From Azorinus chamasolen (Eukaryota; Mollusca; Bivalvia; Cardiida; Solecurtidae), in contig OY755252.1 in NCBI GenBank assembly GCA_963576725.1, positions 29,405,078-29,469,077 of the forward strand: a DNA stretch of 64,000 bases. The letters are read 5' to 3'. Each line of letters starts with the position of its first letter. Position 1 is the first letter of the stretch. The notes below the pieces were generated by a model. It was given only the letters and a program-made list of their open reading frames with translations, did not search any database and had not been told where the DNA came from. The position numbers and the translations under genes were made by a program. Shown one piece after another: positions 12,431 through 25,177 of the stretch.

Positions 12431-12897
12431 GGCGTGTACACAGCATAGACAATACGGACATTCACTGCCAAATGAAGTTCACTTTTACTGTGTTGACACT
12501 ATTTTCCATCCACGAAATTCTAAGCTCGAACTTAGATTTATGAAATTTTAACAGTTCTTTATTTGTTGTCAAGCGTCAGATAGAAGTCAATAAAACATTT
12601 TACAATTGATTAAGCGATCCTTTGACGTATGCATGTTGCCCGCGAATGTGTGCGTATGTGAGTGTTTGTGTTAGTGCATGTATGTATGTGTATGTACCGG
12701 TAGAAGTCAATAAAACATTTTACAATTGATTCAGCTATCTCTATTTATGCATGTTGGTACATGTGCTCCCACCAGCGCTTAGTTCTTAGTGTGAAGGGGT
12801 CGTTATATTATAACCGGTAGTCAAAATACTGTGACCGGGGAGTCAATTTTTTTAGAAAAATACTGACTGGGGATCACTGTTCTATGGGGGTCGATTA

Positions 12898-12900
<3 letters not shown>
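12430..12900 (+). repeat. Non-coding repeat segment, copy 2
   Basis: Second copy of the segment at 10285-10980, with the AGTCAATAAAACATTTTACAA block itself present twice (about 12590 and 12706) and the GACCGGGG tail at 12795-12880. It ends directly at a (TG)n tract. Confidence 0.7.
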
Positions 12901-12934
<34 letters not shown>

Positions 12935-13330
12935 CGTGTGTGCGTGTGTGTGTGTGTGCGCTTGTCTGTGCGTGTGTGTGCGTATGTGTGATTATGCGTG
13001 TGTCTCACTGTGTGTATGGGTCTTTGTTCGTGTGTCTGTGTGTCTGTGTGTGGCCGTATGTGCATGTGTCTGTATGTGTGTATGTCTGTCTGTGTCTGGC
13101 TGTGTCTGTTTCTACGCGTGTGTCTGTATGTGTGTCTCTGTCTGTTTTGTGCGAGTGTTCTGTCTATAAGTGTATGTGTGCCTGTATGTATGCTTGTGTG
13201 TGTGTTTATGCATGTATGTGTCTGTGTGTATCTGTGTCTATGTGTTTTTGTGTATCTATGTGCGTTTGCGGGTATGCGCGAGTGTGTGCATGTGTGTATA
13301 TGTGCGTACTTGCGTGCGTGTGTTATAATC
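12900..13330. repeat. (TG)n-rich microsatellite, degenerate
   Basis: Starts as pure TG for about 30 bases, then becomes TGTG interrupted with C, A and T for 400 bp. Long Cys/Val and Thr/His frames on both strands are artefacts. Confidence 0.92.
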
Positions 13331-13339
13331 ACATAGGAT

Positions 13340-16181
13340 TATTTCGATCATAGTTTTCTGGGTTCGACCTCCTTCCACCGGGCTTTGAACCATGCCCAAC
13401 ATGGTATTAATGTCCCTGTCCTTGCTTAAATCCCTGCATCTATGGGTGTTGTTAGAACTGGTTGATCCAGTGTCAAACAAATGCGAGTAATGTTGGAGCT
13501 GGTGAAACGAGCTTTACACTGGACACATAAGAAAACCATGGATACCACCTCGTATGTATTTATATCTTCTATCCGTGTGCCTATATCTCTAGACGGAAGT
13601 ATACGACTTTAACCCTCACGCTGCCAAATGGTGACATCTGCTACAATTTTCGGTGTTTATATTTTCTTCATTTTTTGTTTAAAAATCAATAACAGTAACA
13701 AACAGTTTGGGTCCGGATGAGACGCTGAGTTACTCGGCTTATCATCTGTACCTAAAAAGTTTGCATTAGTAATCACAGATGCGATAATGGCAACGAAAGA
13801 AACCCGTTACCTCAAGAACATTTAGTAAGAATTTATTATTCTATAGACAACCAGAGCAGTCTGATCAGAGTCTACACTGTTTGCCATGGTATGAAAGAAC
13901 CTTTATAAGAATTAAGGCGTTACATATTACCAATTCAACCGCAACATATATAAAGGTATAAGCAAAAACGAAAGTTAAGTGTTTGCCATACAACGTAACA
14001 TGACAGGTTTAACCCTTACATTGTTCAATTGTCAAATGGATTATTCCAAGATTTAAACAGGTCAAGCTTACGATGAATATTTAGAGATTGTTTCTTTTTA
14101 AAACAGTGTAACGTAACAAATGGTGCAAACCCTGATGATAAGTCTCCTCTATTATCCCTTTTATCTGGGTTTACACTTGCCATACGTGACTTGTATCCCA
14201 CACTCTAAGGCTCAATCAATATCAGATATACATTAAAAGAAAGATGTACATCACGTTATTCGAATACTCAAACAGTTGTCATTATTAGGATTTAGGACAT
14301 GTACAACAGCTTAATAACACATGAGCTGTCAGCACGACCTAAAACCTGTACTATGCAGTCGCCTGCCTAACATCTACTTTTCTAAATATTAATATGATCA
14401 AGGTTCTGTTGTCAATAATCAGTAATGTTCGAACGTTGTATATAAGGAATATTCACAGAGTATCAGTTTAATCTGGTCAAATATTGCCTTTTGGTATGCC
14501 TAGCTAAGTTGTGTTTACCAAATAAATACAGTGTATATTTGGAGACGCAAGCCCATTGTCGACGACACTAAACTACTTCAGTGTTAAGCCCGATCAATGT
14601 TAACGTAGATAAATAGATATTTTTTATACAGTCACATGCCTATCTATTCATAAGGTGATTAGATTGCTGGATTGAACCATTTGAATTCAGATAACAAATG
14701 TACTGGTGTTTGCAAAACAGTGCATCGAAATACTACTAAAGGAGTCCTCAGATTAGGGGAAACACTGTTTGAGATTCATATTCTTCTGGCAAATGTACTG
14801 AATTGGATTTATTATTAAGCACTGACGGGGTATTCAACTCTAATAAATTGTTAGCATTCAAATGGTTAACCATTAGGCGTACTCGACTGGAGTTTTTTTG
14901 TTAAATATAGTAAAGATTAGCTCCGCCCACGAACGCAGTGGCATATAATTACGTAAAGTTCGATGTCCAGTCGAATGATTTTTTTTCATTTCATTACTGA
15001 TCGCTGACCGCTTGTGAATTTGATAAGAGCATAATGGCAAAGTTTCTAGAATAGCCTGTAGACAAGGAACTGGTAAACTTCCAAATACCTCTGGAGGACC
15101 AGGTTTTGATATTCTTATCAAGTTATGGCACATGGCAAGTCTAGATATAAGTATTCAGCTATATCTGATAGATTGGGTGTTAGTGAATCTAATGATGATG
15201 ATATATGCCAAAGAGGAAAGCTGAGAACCCTGTATATTTAGAGGAGAAGATTTTATAAGGTTCAAATTGATGGACGATGGACATAAGGCGATCACAAAAA
15301 CTGTAAACCCTAAAACAGAATTTGAACAAACAGTTGGTTGCTTTGAAATATCTCAACCCAACCCTCAGTAAGATAATTGATAATGTATTGTTATTGAAAC
15401 ATTGATTATGTATCTATTAAAGTTCTGCTAATAATGTTTTTACATATTTATCCATATTAAAAAATAAGGATAAAAACATATTTATAATTTAAGGTATTTG
15501 AATTTAGAAATAAAAAAAAAATCATGCATCAATTCTTTTCAGGGCAAACAGTATTTTAAAGCTTTGGGCACTTTTCAAAACTGATATCACTAATCTGAAG
15601 CAGCTTCAAGAGAGCTAATAATTTTATATTCATAGAGTCTCAAAGCCTTCATGAATATTCATTTAGTATAGGTTTAGTTGTTTCACATTATCTCCAAATA
15701 GCCATGTATTAAAATTATTGTTCCTCTAGGTTCAAGCCGAGGGACTTCACTTTTCCATTATTTTACACTGAATATACAGAAACTAGTCCCTTTGTATTGC
15801 TTGTAGACCTCAAGTACTTGGTTTTCTTTACTTTCCAGTCTTCTTTCTCTAGAAATAAAAACTATAAACCCTTTATGCCAAGAATATGCATGTAAGAAAA
15901 ATGGCATGTTGAAAATTAACAGATTTTTTAATTAGTTTTATAATGGCACATGAACACAAGAATTTTTGGAAGCAACTGTCAAATTATATTTGTATTATGT
16001 CATAAGTATAAACAGCACACCATGTTCAGATGGCTCCTACTTGAGCTTTTGATCTGGGTCTACTCCATTTGCAAAGGTTAGACAGACAAATTTATGGAGT
16101 AAAGGGTTAAAGAACCAAATTTATTTTACTAAGCAATATGCACAGTATGAAGTTATTGCCTTACAATTCTGTAAGTTTTAT
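13340..16181. other. Non-coding; scattered TTAA-MITE pieces
   Basis: No gene recognised. TTAACCCT starts at about 13604 and 14012 and GGGTTAA ends at about 16096 mark MITE remnants. Their cores are present as GATGAGACGCTGAG..TCATC (13717-13748), CCCTGATGATAAG (about 14132) and TGATCTGGGTCTACTCCATTTG (about 16052). The minus-strand open frame at 14873-15133 has no known motif. Confidence 0.45.
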
Positions 16182-16391
16182 TTAACCCTTTCCCTCATAC
16201 AAACACGTTTTCACGCAGTTGCAAATAGAGTTGACCCAGATCAGATGGAGGGGTCTGCTCTGTTTGCTAATGGACTTTGATAAATATGTTTCTTTACCTT
16301 CTGAAATGGTTACAATGTTCCAACTATTGTGCCCATGAATACTCAGTAGGTATTGAAATGTGACATAAACATAGGACATGGAAAGGGTTAA
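16182..16391. mobile_element. TTAA-flanked MITE, complete, 210 bp
   Basis: Begins TTAACCCTTTCC and ends GGAAAGGGTTAA, a perfect 12-bp inverted repeat including TTAA at both borders. The interior has CGCAGTTGCAAATAGAG and GACCCAGATCAGATGG, the core motif family of the window. TTAA at both ends fits piggyBac-type target-site choice. Non-autonomous, non-coding. Confidence 0.75.
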
Positions 16392-16434
16392 TTAAATAAG
16401 ATAATAAATAATTCATCTCAAACCTTCTTCAATA

Positions 16435-16511
16435 GCCAGTGCTGGGATTTGAACCCAGACTTCCTTCATATGAATAGGCAAGAAGGTCTTCTACCATTAA
16501 ACTACACTGAC
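16435..16511 (-). tRNA. tRNA-like sequence (pseudogene or SINE head), Gly-GCC-like
   Basis: On the minus strand a 7-bp acceptor stem (GTCAGTG with CACTGGC, one G-T pair), a D-arm with box A-like TAGTTTAATGG, and a T-arm CTGGG-TTCAAAT-CCCAG are present in the right order. The anticodon arm can pair CCTTC with GAAGG but its loop is 14 nt, as if 7 nt (TTCATAT) were inserted after TTGCCTA. The candidate anticodon is GCC. At 77 nt with this odd loop, a functional tRNA is doubtful. Confidence 0.4.
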
Positions 16512-16599
16512 TGAATTGAACTTGACTGTCTGAGTCTTAATTCAACAAGAGTTCCTACATTCAGGAGGTTCTAAGAGGGTTAAGTAACATATAATGGTG

Positions 16600-17730
16600 A
16601 TTTATATGAGGATTATTTCATTCATTTGTAATAATAAGAAACTTGTGCAGTGTTATTTCAGTAAGAATTCGGGACGAATTCTTGTTTAAAAGGGGTGTGT
16701 GTAGTCAGGTAGAGATTGTGTTGAAACAGTTGATAGGCTTTACTGGGTAGCTTGGTATTACTCTCCCATTTTTACATAAGACTCATGCATATTCCGTTTA
16801 TTATTGTCAGTGATCATCGGATACATTTACGAAGGTATATGAAATTGCTACAAGAATACAATACTCGTGGAACATGATTATTACTCACTTTTGTTTGGCT
16901 AATTTTTGTCACAGATTATTACAAACAATCCCGATAAAAAGGCCGAAGATTAATCGAGTCTCAGGTCAAATTGGGAGAGTACAGTCGGTACAGTGTTGAA
17001 TAAATGATCAAATAAAGAATAGAGAATCAATATGAGTTTGTGTTTAAAATGATAACCTTATAAGGTTAATACATATACATATGATTGTCAGATGATGGAT
17101 TACGGTGGTTTCGTTAATTTACTGTAGTACAAAACAGGTAGTGGTTTCATCAAACTTAATTTATTGTCTCAATGCTATATAAGTTAAGTTTGACCAAAGC
17201 ATGTATTATATAAATTAAGTTTGACAGACCGGTCAATTGACGAAAACAAGTTTATATGTCTGTCTCTGTTTGCATGCCTGTCTTTTTACGTCTCTTTTCT
17301 CTTACATCTGTCTGTATGTCTATCTGCATAATTGTCTATAGAATATATGTAGCCCTATAGGCTGACATACTGACTAATAGACAAGTTAAAGTCAAGGAAA
17401 AGTAATAGTTTAAACGTATTTTATTCCACTCTATACATACATTGGAAATGTGGTTGGGTCACAAGTTCTGACAACATTAGTTTCGACCCCCCCCCTACAA
17501 AATTATATACAATCAAAACATACAATGGTGATTTTTCCGATGACATACAGCTAGTAAGTATATAACAAAGAAACAAAACCAATGTGAAAAAATAGATCGA
17601 GAAAGAGTGAATAGAAGAACGACAAACAGATATATAAAGAGGGAAAGAGGAGTCGAAAAGACCGAAATTGCATGTGAGAGAGAAAGACAGAGAGTTTACA
17701 AACTATCCCCGAATCAACCAGATGATCAGA
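16600..17730. other. No gene recognised
   Basis: AT-rich sequence leading to the 3' side of the LINE. A pair of short direct repeats (AAATTAAGTTTGA and related) occurs around 17150-17230. Nothing else was supportable. Confidence 0.4.
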
Positions 17731-17733
17731 TGA

Positions 17734-18421
17734 CTAAGGCATTTGATTTTGAATATACAGATAGAAAAAGTCGCATTGCATATAAAGACACAACTTAAAA
17801 CCGTGTTTTTTAATGAAATAGTGCACGGCAGAGAAGAGTGTTTTATTCTCATCAACACTCAATTCTAAGTTACCAAACAACAATATGTCAGTGTTCAGAG
17901 GGTGATAATTTCGCGTGGCATTGAAAAGGGTTACCCTCTGTTCTTGGAAGTTTCTACATCTAAAAAAATAGTGTTGTGCAAATTCAATTTCATTTGAACA
18001 TTTACACAAATAAAATAAAAAGCTGGAACGAAACAATTATTTGGATTATAAGAACTATTGCGTAAACCCTTCTTAAAAGAACTCAACGAACTTGAATTTC
18101 TGATGTCAATGTCAACCGTGTCAATCCTATCGACGATGGAATACACGGATGTTTTGAAATAACTGTCCTAGTAAAAGGAACTTCTGTGTTTTCTCGATTT
18201 CGCAAATCATACTGGGTTATCTTCCCTACATTTGGCGGTAACAAGTCACTTATATATGATGGAACCATATTATGATGTGTTTTGTACATGAAAGATAATT
18301 TTTGTATTTTGCGTCTACTTGTAAGGGAATCCCATCCACATTCAAGATAAAGATTTTCGAGGGATACAGACCTGGTGAGTCCAGTTACAGTACGGGCGCT
18401 TTCATTTTGCAATTTTTCCAA
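17734..18421 (-). pseudogene. LINE C-terminal region
   Basis: Frames at 18421-18083 (ESARTVTGLTRS, LYLECGWDSL, RRKIQKLSFMYK) and 18036-17734 (CSNEIEFAQHYFFRC, QRVTLF) match the region after RT in this LINE type. The second holds a C-x-C, H, C arrangement resembling the C-terminal zinc-binding motif of such elements. A frameshift near 18085 separates them. Confidence 0.7.
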
Positions 18422-18518
18422 AGATTCTGAACAATGTAAAGAACATCCATCCCAAACTATTGAATCATACTCTAGTATTGGCCGAACATACGATATTTAT
18501 ATTTGATTTAAAGAATGT

Positions 18519-19710
18519 CTATTCAAAGTAAATTAATTTTTTCATTATCCCAATTGTTTTCGATGCTGATTGTAATATAGTGTCAATATGGTTGTTCCAA
18601 TGACCATTTGAACTCAAAGTAACTCCTAAGTGCTTATGTGATTCAACAAATTTAATGTTAGTATCTTCGAAAATAAGATTTGGATGCACAACATCATTTT
18701 CACAAAGAAAAAACATCATTGCTTCAGTTTTGTCGGGATTAAAACAGACAAGCCATGTCTTTGCCCAAGCTGAAATTAAGCTTAGGTCGTGGTTTAGCAT
18801 ACCCTCAATATCATCTAAATTCGAGGCAGAAATGTACAAAGAACTATCATCTGCAAATAATCTGGTTAAACTCAGTAGAGAATTTGAAATATCATTAACG
18901 TATATTAAAAATAAAAGAGGCCCTAACACAGATCCCTGAGGAACACCAGCTGATATAGTCCTTGTATCCGACTGCGAAGATCGAAGGACAACTTTTTGAG
19001 ATCTGTTGTTCAGATAATTAGTAATCCATGCCAGAAGTTGTCCATTTATGCCATGTTCTTGTAATTTAAAGATGAGTCCTCTATGCCACACTCGATCAAA
19101 AGCCTTAGAGATATCACAAAACACCATACACGAATGCTGTTTGTTATCAAAGGACTGGCATATATGTTGTACTATATCAATCAGTTGATAGACAGTTGAA
19201 TGGTTAGGAAGGAAACCAGACTGATATTTGTAGATAAGGTTATTTTCTAAGAAAAAGTTATACATATATTTAAAGACAATTCTTTCGAACACCTTACCAC
19301 AGCAGCTAATTAGTGAAACAGGTTTGACGGTAACGACTTATCACCCTTTTTGAACAGTGGAATTACATTTGCGATTTTCCATGAATACGGAAAACACCTT
19401 CAGTTAGAGATCTATTGAAAAGTACTGCAAGTGGTTTCGATATTGACTTTACTGATCCTTTAAGCATTTTGTGTGAAATCCTGTCTCGCCCTGACGCTTT
19501 ATCTACAACAAGTGAATTAATAATTTCCTCTATCTCAGTTTCAAAAATAATGATATTTGTCAAACTATTCCCAGTTTTAGTAGACAGCGGAGGAAGACAA
19601 GCATGTGTATCATCTATATTAGATATTGAAACAAAATAATTATTTAAGCAATCAACTTTTTTGTTTTTCTGAGATAGACCATCGAAGTTCTCCGCTGGGC
19701 TCAGTTTCAT
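18519..19710 (-). pseudogene. LINE reverse transcriptase domain
   Basis: A 257-codon frame (19292-18519) holds YQSGFLPNHST, FCDISKAFDRVWH, AGVPQGSVLGPLLFLIYVND and the catalytic LFADDSSLY, followed by the thumb region (CFNPDKTEAM, KHLGVTLS). Upstream, 19710-19363 carries the fingers start (DKASGRDRIS, LFNRSLTEG), separated by a break near 19360. The motifs are typical of non-LTR RTs of the Jockey/CR1 group. The catalytic D-D pair is intact in this copy. Confidence 0.9.
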
Positions 19711-19941
19711 ACAATGGCGGTATAGTTGATGTGCAACTATTGTTTTTGATAAAGTGCCGAATAATATTCCAGAAGCCTTTTTTATTATTTGTTCTTAATT
19801 CTTCTAAATTATGTTCCAATGAGTTAAAAAACGATTGTTTTGCATGTTTTTTCATGTTATTTACTTTGTTACGAATATGCTTATACCTAGTAATATCATG
19901 TTGCTTTCTTGACCTTAGTGCTATTTTCTTAAGTCGATCTC

Positions 19942-20774
19942 TTATTCTACATGTTTTGCGTAATTCAGAATCGAACCAAGGTTTATCGTCTTCACGAACT
20001 GTAATTGTTCTTGACGGAATACATCAGTAAACAAATTACACGCATCGTTAACTGAGCCTTCCTTAAGACACTGCCAATCAAAGGTCGATATATTTGCATT
20101 TAAAAGATCAAAATCAGCCCTTTTGTATAGGTGTATTTTTCTTTCAAAACTACCCTTTATCTCATATGGAAACGGCAAATGAATATATGTAGCACAATGA
20201 TCACTTATATCTGGAGGTACTGATAATGTCCCAGAGTCATCATATAGCATGTCAGAAGGGATAATGATAGGATCTAATAGTGCACTAAGTCTTGTAGGCG
20301 ATTTGATAGTATTGATCATGGAGTTTGTTAACATAATATTCTTTAGATTTCGCCTATTATAATTTAGCAAATCTTCATTAAAATCTCCAACTAGAATGAC
20401 GTTCATGGATAATTCATATGCCTTCTCAATATTACGATTAAGATTAATAAAGAAGTCAACATCAGATGTCTTAGGACTATAAAATGTTCCAATCGAATAT
20501 GAGTTTTTGTTAACTTTGACCCTTATCCAAATTCAGTACAAAATTGTTCAAGATCATGTACTCTTTCGTAAATCAGATTAGACGAAAGGTAAACAAGTAT
20601 TCCCCCACCATGATTCGCTCTATCTTTTCTAAAATGACAGCCAAACATTCCAGACAAACATAAGAATTCATCAGAGACATTTACATCTAAATGAGTTTCA
20701 GTGAAACATAATATATCAAAATCAGCAATATATATCATCAAAATCCAAATCAGTTGGTCCTGGGTTAGACTCAA
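19942..20774 (-). pseudogene. LINE apurinic-type endonuclease domain
   Basis: The N-terminal part (20774-20523) shows CFTETHLD, the conserved E-T-H motif of APE-type endonucleases, followed by GGGILVYLS. After a frameshift near 20520 the frame continues with IGTFYSP, then VILVGDFN (20406 onward) and DISDHCATY, the G-D-F-N and S-D-H motifs. These enzymes nick target DNA to prime reverse transcription. All main motifs are visible but not in one frame. Confidence 0.8.
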
Positions 20775-20900
20775 TATCCCCTGCTTGCATTAGCAAAATA
20801 GTCAACAAAACAGCATAAAACATAGTAACAAATCGGTCATTAACAACAGAGACATAAACTGTGAATAGATTAAACAAAAATTAGAAGTTAATGAACTTTA

Positions 20901-23560
20901 CACTTACATGCGTCCTTCTATAAAAGCAATATCTCCTGCTGTGGAACAGACCAATGGAGCATCTCCAACTTAGTAATTCATTAGTAGTAAAAATAATATC
21001 AATATCAATATTCCCATTGGGTCTGGTCCGTCGCAAGATGAAGTCACCTGGTGACATGTTGTATGAGAATAATAAACAACAGAGAGAATGAAAAGTCGTG
21101 GAGAAATGAGAAAGAGAAATGAATGAAAAGAAAGTAGAATATAAGCAAATAATGAAAAAAATAAGACTCATATAAAGACTAACTTGTGTCATGTTCAAGG
21201 AGTGTGACTGTGGTGAGAAAAAAAGGTTATCTTACAATTATAATGTTACAGGATGTAACAAAGGTTAAGTATGCGGAATCATACTATGATACATAATCAT
21301 TCTGAGCGAAACTCTGACAAACAAAACCCTTAATACATTTAGCCTACAGATCCATAAAAAATATCAGTAGTAGTTGTCTCCCAAAAATACCTGTGTCAAA
21401 TGACCATCAGACTTAAAATCATAACACCCAAGTTTCCGAGAGTAGGTTGTCCCCCTTTCATAGTTTGCAAATGTCTAACAGATACATGTACAGTGGTCCA
21501 GATAGACCTAGCCATAATCATCGTCTGAATATAGCCATGCCTATTATATAGCCGTCTGGTTACACAAATCAAGTTTAAGCCGATGTCGTACCTAACAAGA
21601 GTTTCAGCAGACATATCCCCTTCACTTTAGGATAACGGCTGTTCATCCTATACCTGTTGCATATTCACAAAAGAAATAATGTCATCTTCAATATTACAGT
21701 ATCATCTTGCAACGGCTTTTCCACTCAGGCTTTACAAAGCAGAATACAGTTTGGGAATAGGCAGCAGTCAATCAATAATTAGATTTCATTGCTACATCGA
21801 ATCTTCTTTTCCTATTATTTCAAAACTCATAACTTTAAAATATTAAAAGGTAACAGACGTCAATTTAGGAGAATCACCGTTCACCTAATCGGGGATAGGG
21901 AAAAACAAGTGCAATTTCCAATCAGTGATATTTACTATATTACATAATATTGCCTCAACAACTGACAATGGACGCAATCTAGATATACAAATAATACCAG
22001 TTTTAACTTACACACATTCACCCGCGTGTAATTACATCACAAGTTCCAGTCATTTAACGAATGTGGACTAAGTATAAGTGAAAATGCACATACAGTGTAG
22101 ATCTACATCAGGAGCAATTCTGATCAAAACACAGTTCTAATGTACAGCAAACCCCCGATCATTCGAACACCAAAATACGTATTATCCTCGATCCCCAAGA
22201 CAGGCGGCAGCCCAACACACGATGAAAGCAATGCAGAAAGCTCATCAAGGAGCCCTCTACATCACCCCACCACGCATCTAGCAGCCACCTGCCCAAAAGG
22301 GTCGCAAATTCTTCCATACAGAAAAATCTAATGAGCGAGGCTTTACCGTACACAACTCCTGTGTGCGAAATATCAGTGAGAGTGCACATACAGTGTAGAT
22401 CCACATCAGAAAACATCCTGATCAGGATCGGCACTATTTACTCCGCTAGTTGGATTACAGTGGCCGCATGGAAGTAAAACATTGCTGATAAGTCACAACA
22501 AATATCACAAAATCTCGATCACCTAGAAATGGAAATCTGATAATAGAAATTGTGTGTGATGTAGGTATACATACATTCTCCACATCCCTCTTGGGTAACA
22601 AAAACGATGTGCGTACTCAATCTGTAAGAACGTATCCCTTCGTTTCCGGCTGATTTTCAAAAAACACAAAATCCCCTTTTTACATGCATATATAATAACT
22701 AAGTTATTCAATATTACTCACCCAATTTCCACTTATTTGCCAACTACATGGTGTTTCATAGTATCTGCTACCATTATAGACTAACATAAAAAATTACACA
22801 GAACACAGTCATGTTACATGACTTTCATTTTTACATATTTTTTTTGAAAAATGTAAGACTGCGAACTGGTAACCGGTATTATGAAAAACCCTGTATTATC
22901 CAGAGAATAAGCCCGTATCCTGATGAGTGATAACTTAACGGCTTACTGAAACAGACTAGATCCCGACCAATCTATATCTCTCTTATAAAGTTACATATTC
23001 AAGGGACTTTCAGCCCTTACATACCTACAGAAACAGGTCTATAATAATAGGCAAATAGAACAGCCACTGATCAGGCGGATCCTATAAAAGCCGTATGATC
23101 TGGGTCTATTGTGTTTGCAAAGTCCCAAAAACGTCCACATGAATGGACGGTGTAAATTCGGTGTGCCAGCGTTTAAAACAATGCAAAGTTACCATTAAGC
23201 AGACAACAATAAACACAAAGTGCAACGATTTGATTTTTCCCGTGTATACGATTTACATGCAGTTCTATTTTTATCGTAACTATAAATAGAATATACTCGG
23301 GAAATCCAAAATCATTCACAGATTACAGGTGTATTTACCGTACACAAAATAGGTGTCTCTTCGCCACTATTGCCGTCTGCTTCAATTCATAAAATAAAAT
23401 TCACCTCATTTCTCTGTAATCTATGGTCAAAGCATCTGCCAGTTTGGATCCTGATGAGTTTCTGATCATTCAGCTCTCCACCTGGATCCATTCTGAGTGC
23501 CTAGGTAATGCTCGGCTTATACCCGCTTCATAAAGGGCAGAGCGTTAAGTTACCGCAACT
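20901..23560. other. Non-coding; direct repeats around 22.1-22.4 kb
   Basis: No gene recognised. Blocks at about 22083-22132 and 22382-22432 share GCACATACAGTGTAGAT(C) and CTGATCA in the same orientation, about 300 bp apart, flanking a GC-richer insert (22140-22330) that looks like a MITE. TTAA-MITE core pieces (TGATCTGGGTCTATTGTGTTTGC) occur at about 23098-23120. Confidence 0.45.
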
Positions 23561-23562
23561 GT

Positions 23563-24037
23563 CAGTAATAGTACAAAAATGAGTCATGCAGGAAACACCA
23601 CATACAGAACAAACACTCGCCCGAACAGCAACACAAGAAAACAGCAAATGAACATAAGTAGAAAAAACAACAAGAGACGCACAAAGACAAAACAAACATA
23701 CAATAGGAGGAAGATGGAAGTACCGCCTTGGAACGGTCAGTGACAAAAGTCACCGGGGGGTTAAAACCGGTTTATGGGCGCCCAACCTCCCACTTATTCC
23801 ATCCCCATCCTAAAAGACAAACAGTGTGAATAAACGTATCCCCTCTCCGACTAATCTACAACAACCGCGACAGCAAATACAGTGGTAAAGTGCATGTATA
23901 ACAAAAAAACATTTAATTGAACATACTGTATCCACCTATCGCTAGTGTACTCCATGATTGAGCTGCAAACAGAGTAACTGTAGAAAAGTAATAAAGGGTA
24001 CGACAAAAATGAAATAGTACAGATATCCGACTACTTC
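23563..24037 (-). mobile_element. PLE-B 3' UTR fragment
   Basis: On the minus strand this is the family-B 3' UTR from inside the SECIS return side (GGAT at about 24031) to the 3' end (GTACAAAAATGAGTCATGC on the plus strand). It is nearly identical to the 3' parts at 26886-27350 and 43905-44365. The copy is only about 475 bp, an extreme 5' truncation. Confidence 0.9.
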
Positions 24038-24039
24038 CG

Positions 24040-24654
24040 ACACTAGACTAAGACTACACTGTAAATCATGAAAAGTAATCTAACCGACGCTATTTAATTT
24101 GGCATATTCAATTATTTACTCCATAAATATTTAATACGTCTTCGCAAACAGAAAATACCCAGATCAGATAGGAGCCGTCTGATCAGGGTCATTGTCATTG
24201 TCATTGCTATAACCTACATGTACATATATGGGAGATCACTGTGTTAGAGGTTGCATGTCGACATATCCAGGGAGGCAGAGGATGGATTGAAAATATTAGA
24301 AACAAAAGGAATTTCAAAATAAATAAAGAAAAACAAACTCAAACACATATTTATCATTTTATGTCAGAAAATATGGTCTTATCCAGTCCGATTCGGTGAT
24401 TTGTGAAATTGGCATTGTAAGCCAAAGGCCCTGGGCTCGAGTCCCATTTTTTCACCTGGTGACCATGATAAGCAAACTGTGCAGACTGTAATCAAACGAT
24501 TACTACATGAACTTTCTGATCTGGGTATACTCTGTTTACAAAGGAGTGAATTTTATCACAAATATCATGAATCGCATTCTCCCATCTTTCTCCTACTCTA
24601 TCTTTTACTAACAACACTGACTAGCAGCTGCACATGATATTTGAAAATGGATGT
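24040..24654. other. Non-coding; TTAA-MITE core pieces
   Basis: TTCGCAAACAGAAAATACCC with TCTGATCAGGGTC (24142-24188) and CTGATCTGGGTATACTCTG (about 24509) are degraded MITE cores. A B-box-like CTGGGCTCGAGTCCCA at about 24430 lacks convincing tRNA folding. No gene seen. Confidence 0.45.
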
Positions 24655-24770
<116 letters not shown>

Positions 24771-25177
24771 ATTCATTATTTTCAAGGAAAAAAATCAGAC
24801 ATGAAATTTGTACGTACAGCCTTGATTTTCGGTAGATACGTTATATTTACCACATACCAAGACTGTCTGTGAATAGGTGACATAGTTTTGAAATATGTAA
24901 CTTCACATTTTCAATTTGTGTGTGATAATTTGTTGAGAAAAGTTTTAAATATTCAGAAGAATAAAAAATCGTTTTACCTTTCCGCCATCTTGGTTTAATC
25001 ACGTGACTCTTCATACAGCTGGCTAAAGCGCGTTACGTATCGTCAACCACTACACTTAATTTTATGACGTCACGATGCCAGTCGAATAGAAATAATTACT
25101 CAACACAGGGACATTACTTAATAAATGTGCCAGTCGAATACGTCTATTGGTTGGCTTACATACATGATTTAATAGAA

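Larger units (their letters stand above)
17734..20900 (-). mobile_element. Non-LTR retrotransposon (LINE), Jockey/CR1-like
   Basis: Read on the minus strand, the order is APE-type endonuclease (about 20774-19950), linker, reverse transcriptase (about 19700-18519) and a C-terminal region (18421-17734). That is the layout of ORF2 in Jockey-superfamily elements. An ORF1 was not recognised. Several frameshifts separate the parts, so the copy is inactive. The 5' end is near 20900 and the 3' end was not precisely found. Confidence 0.85.

Noticed and set aside
22915..22960. Hammerhead-like CTGATGAG..ACTGAAAC
   Set aside because: There is an extra T before GAAA, stem II is weak, and no stem I/III partners were found. 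No hammerhead core was seen in any PLE 3' UTR either.
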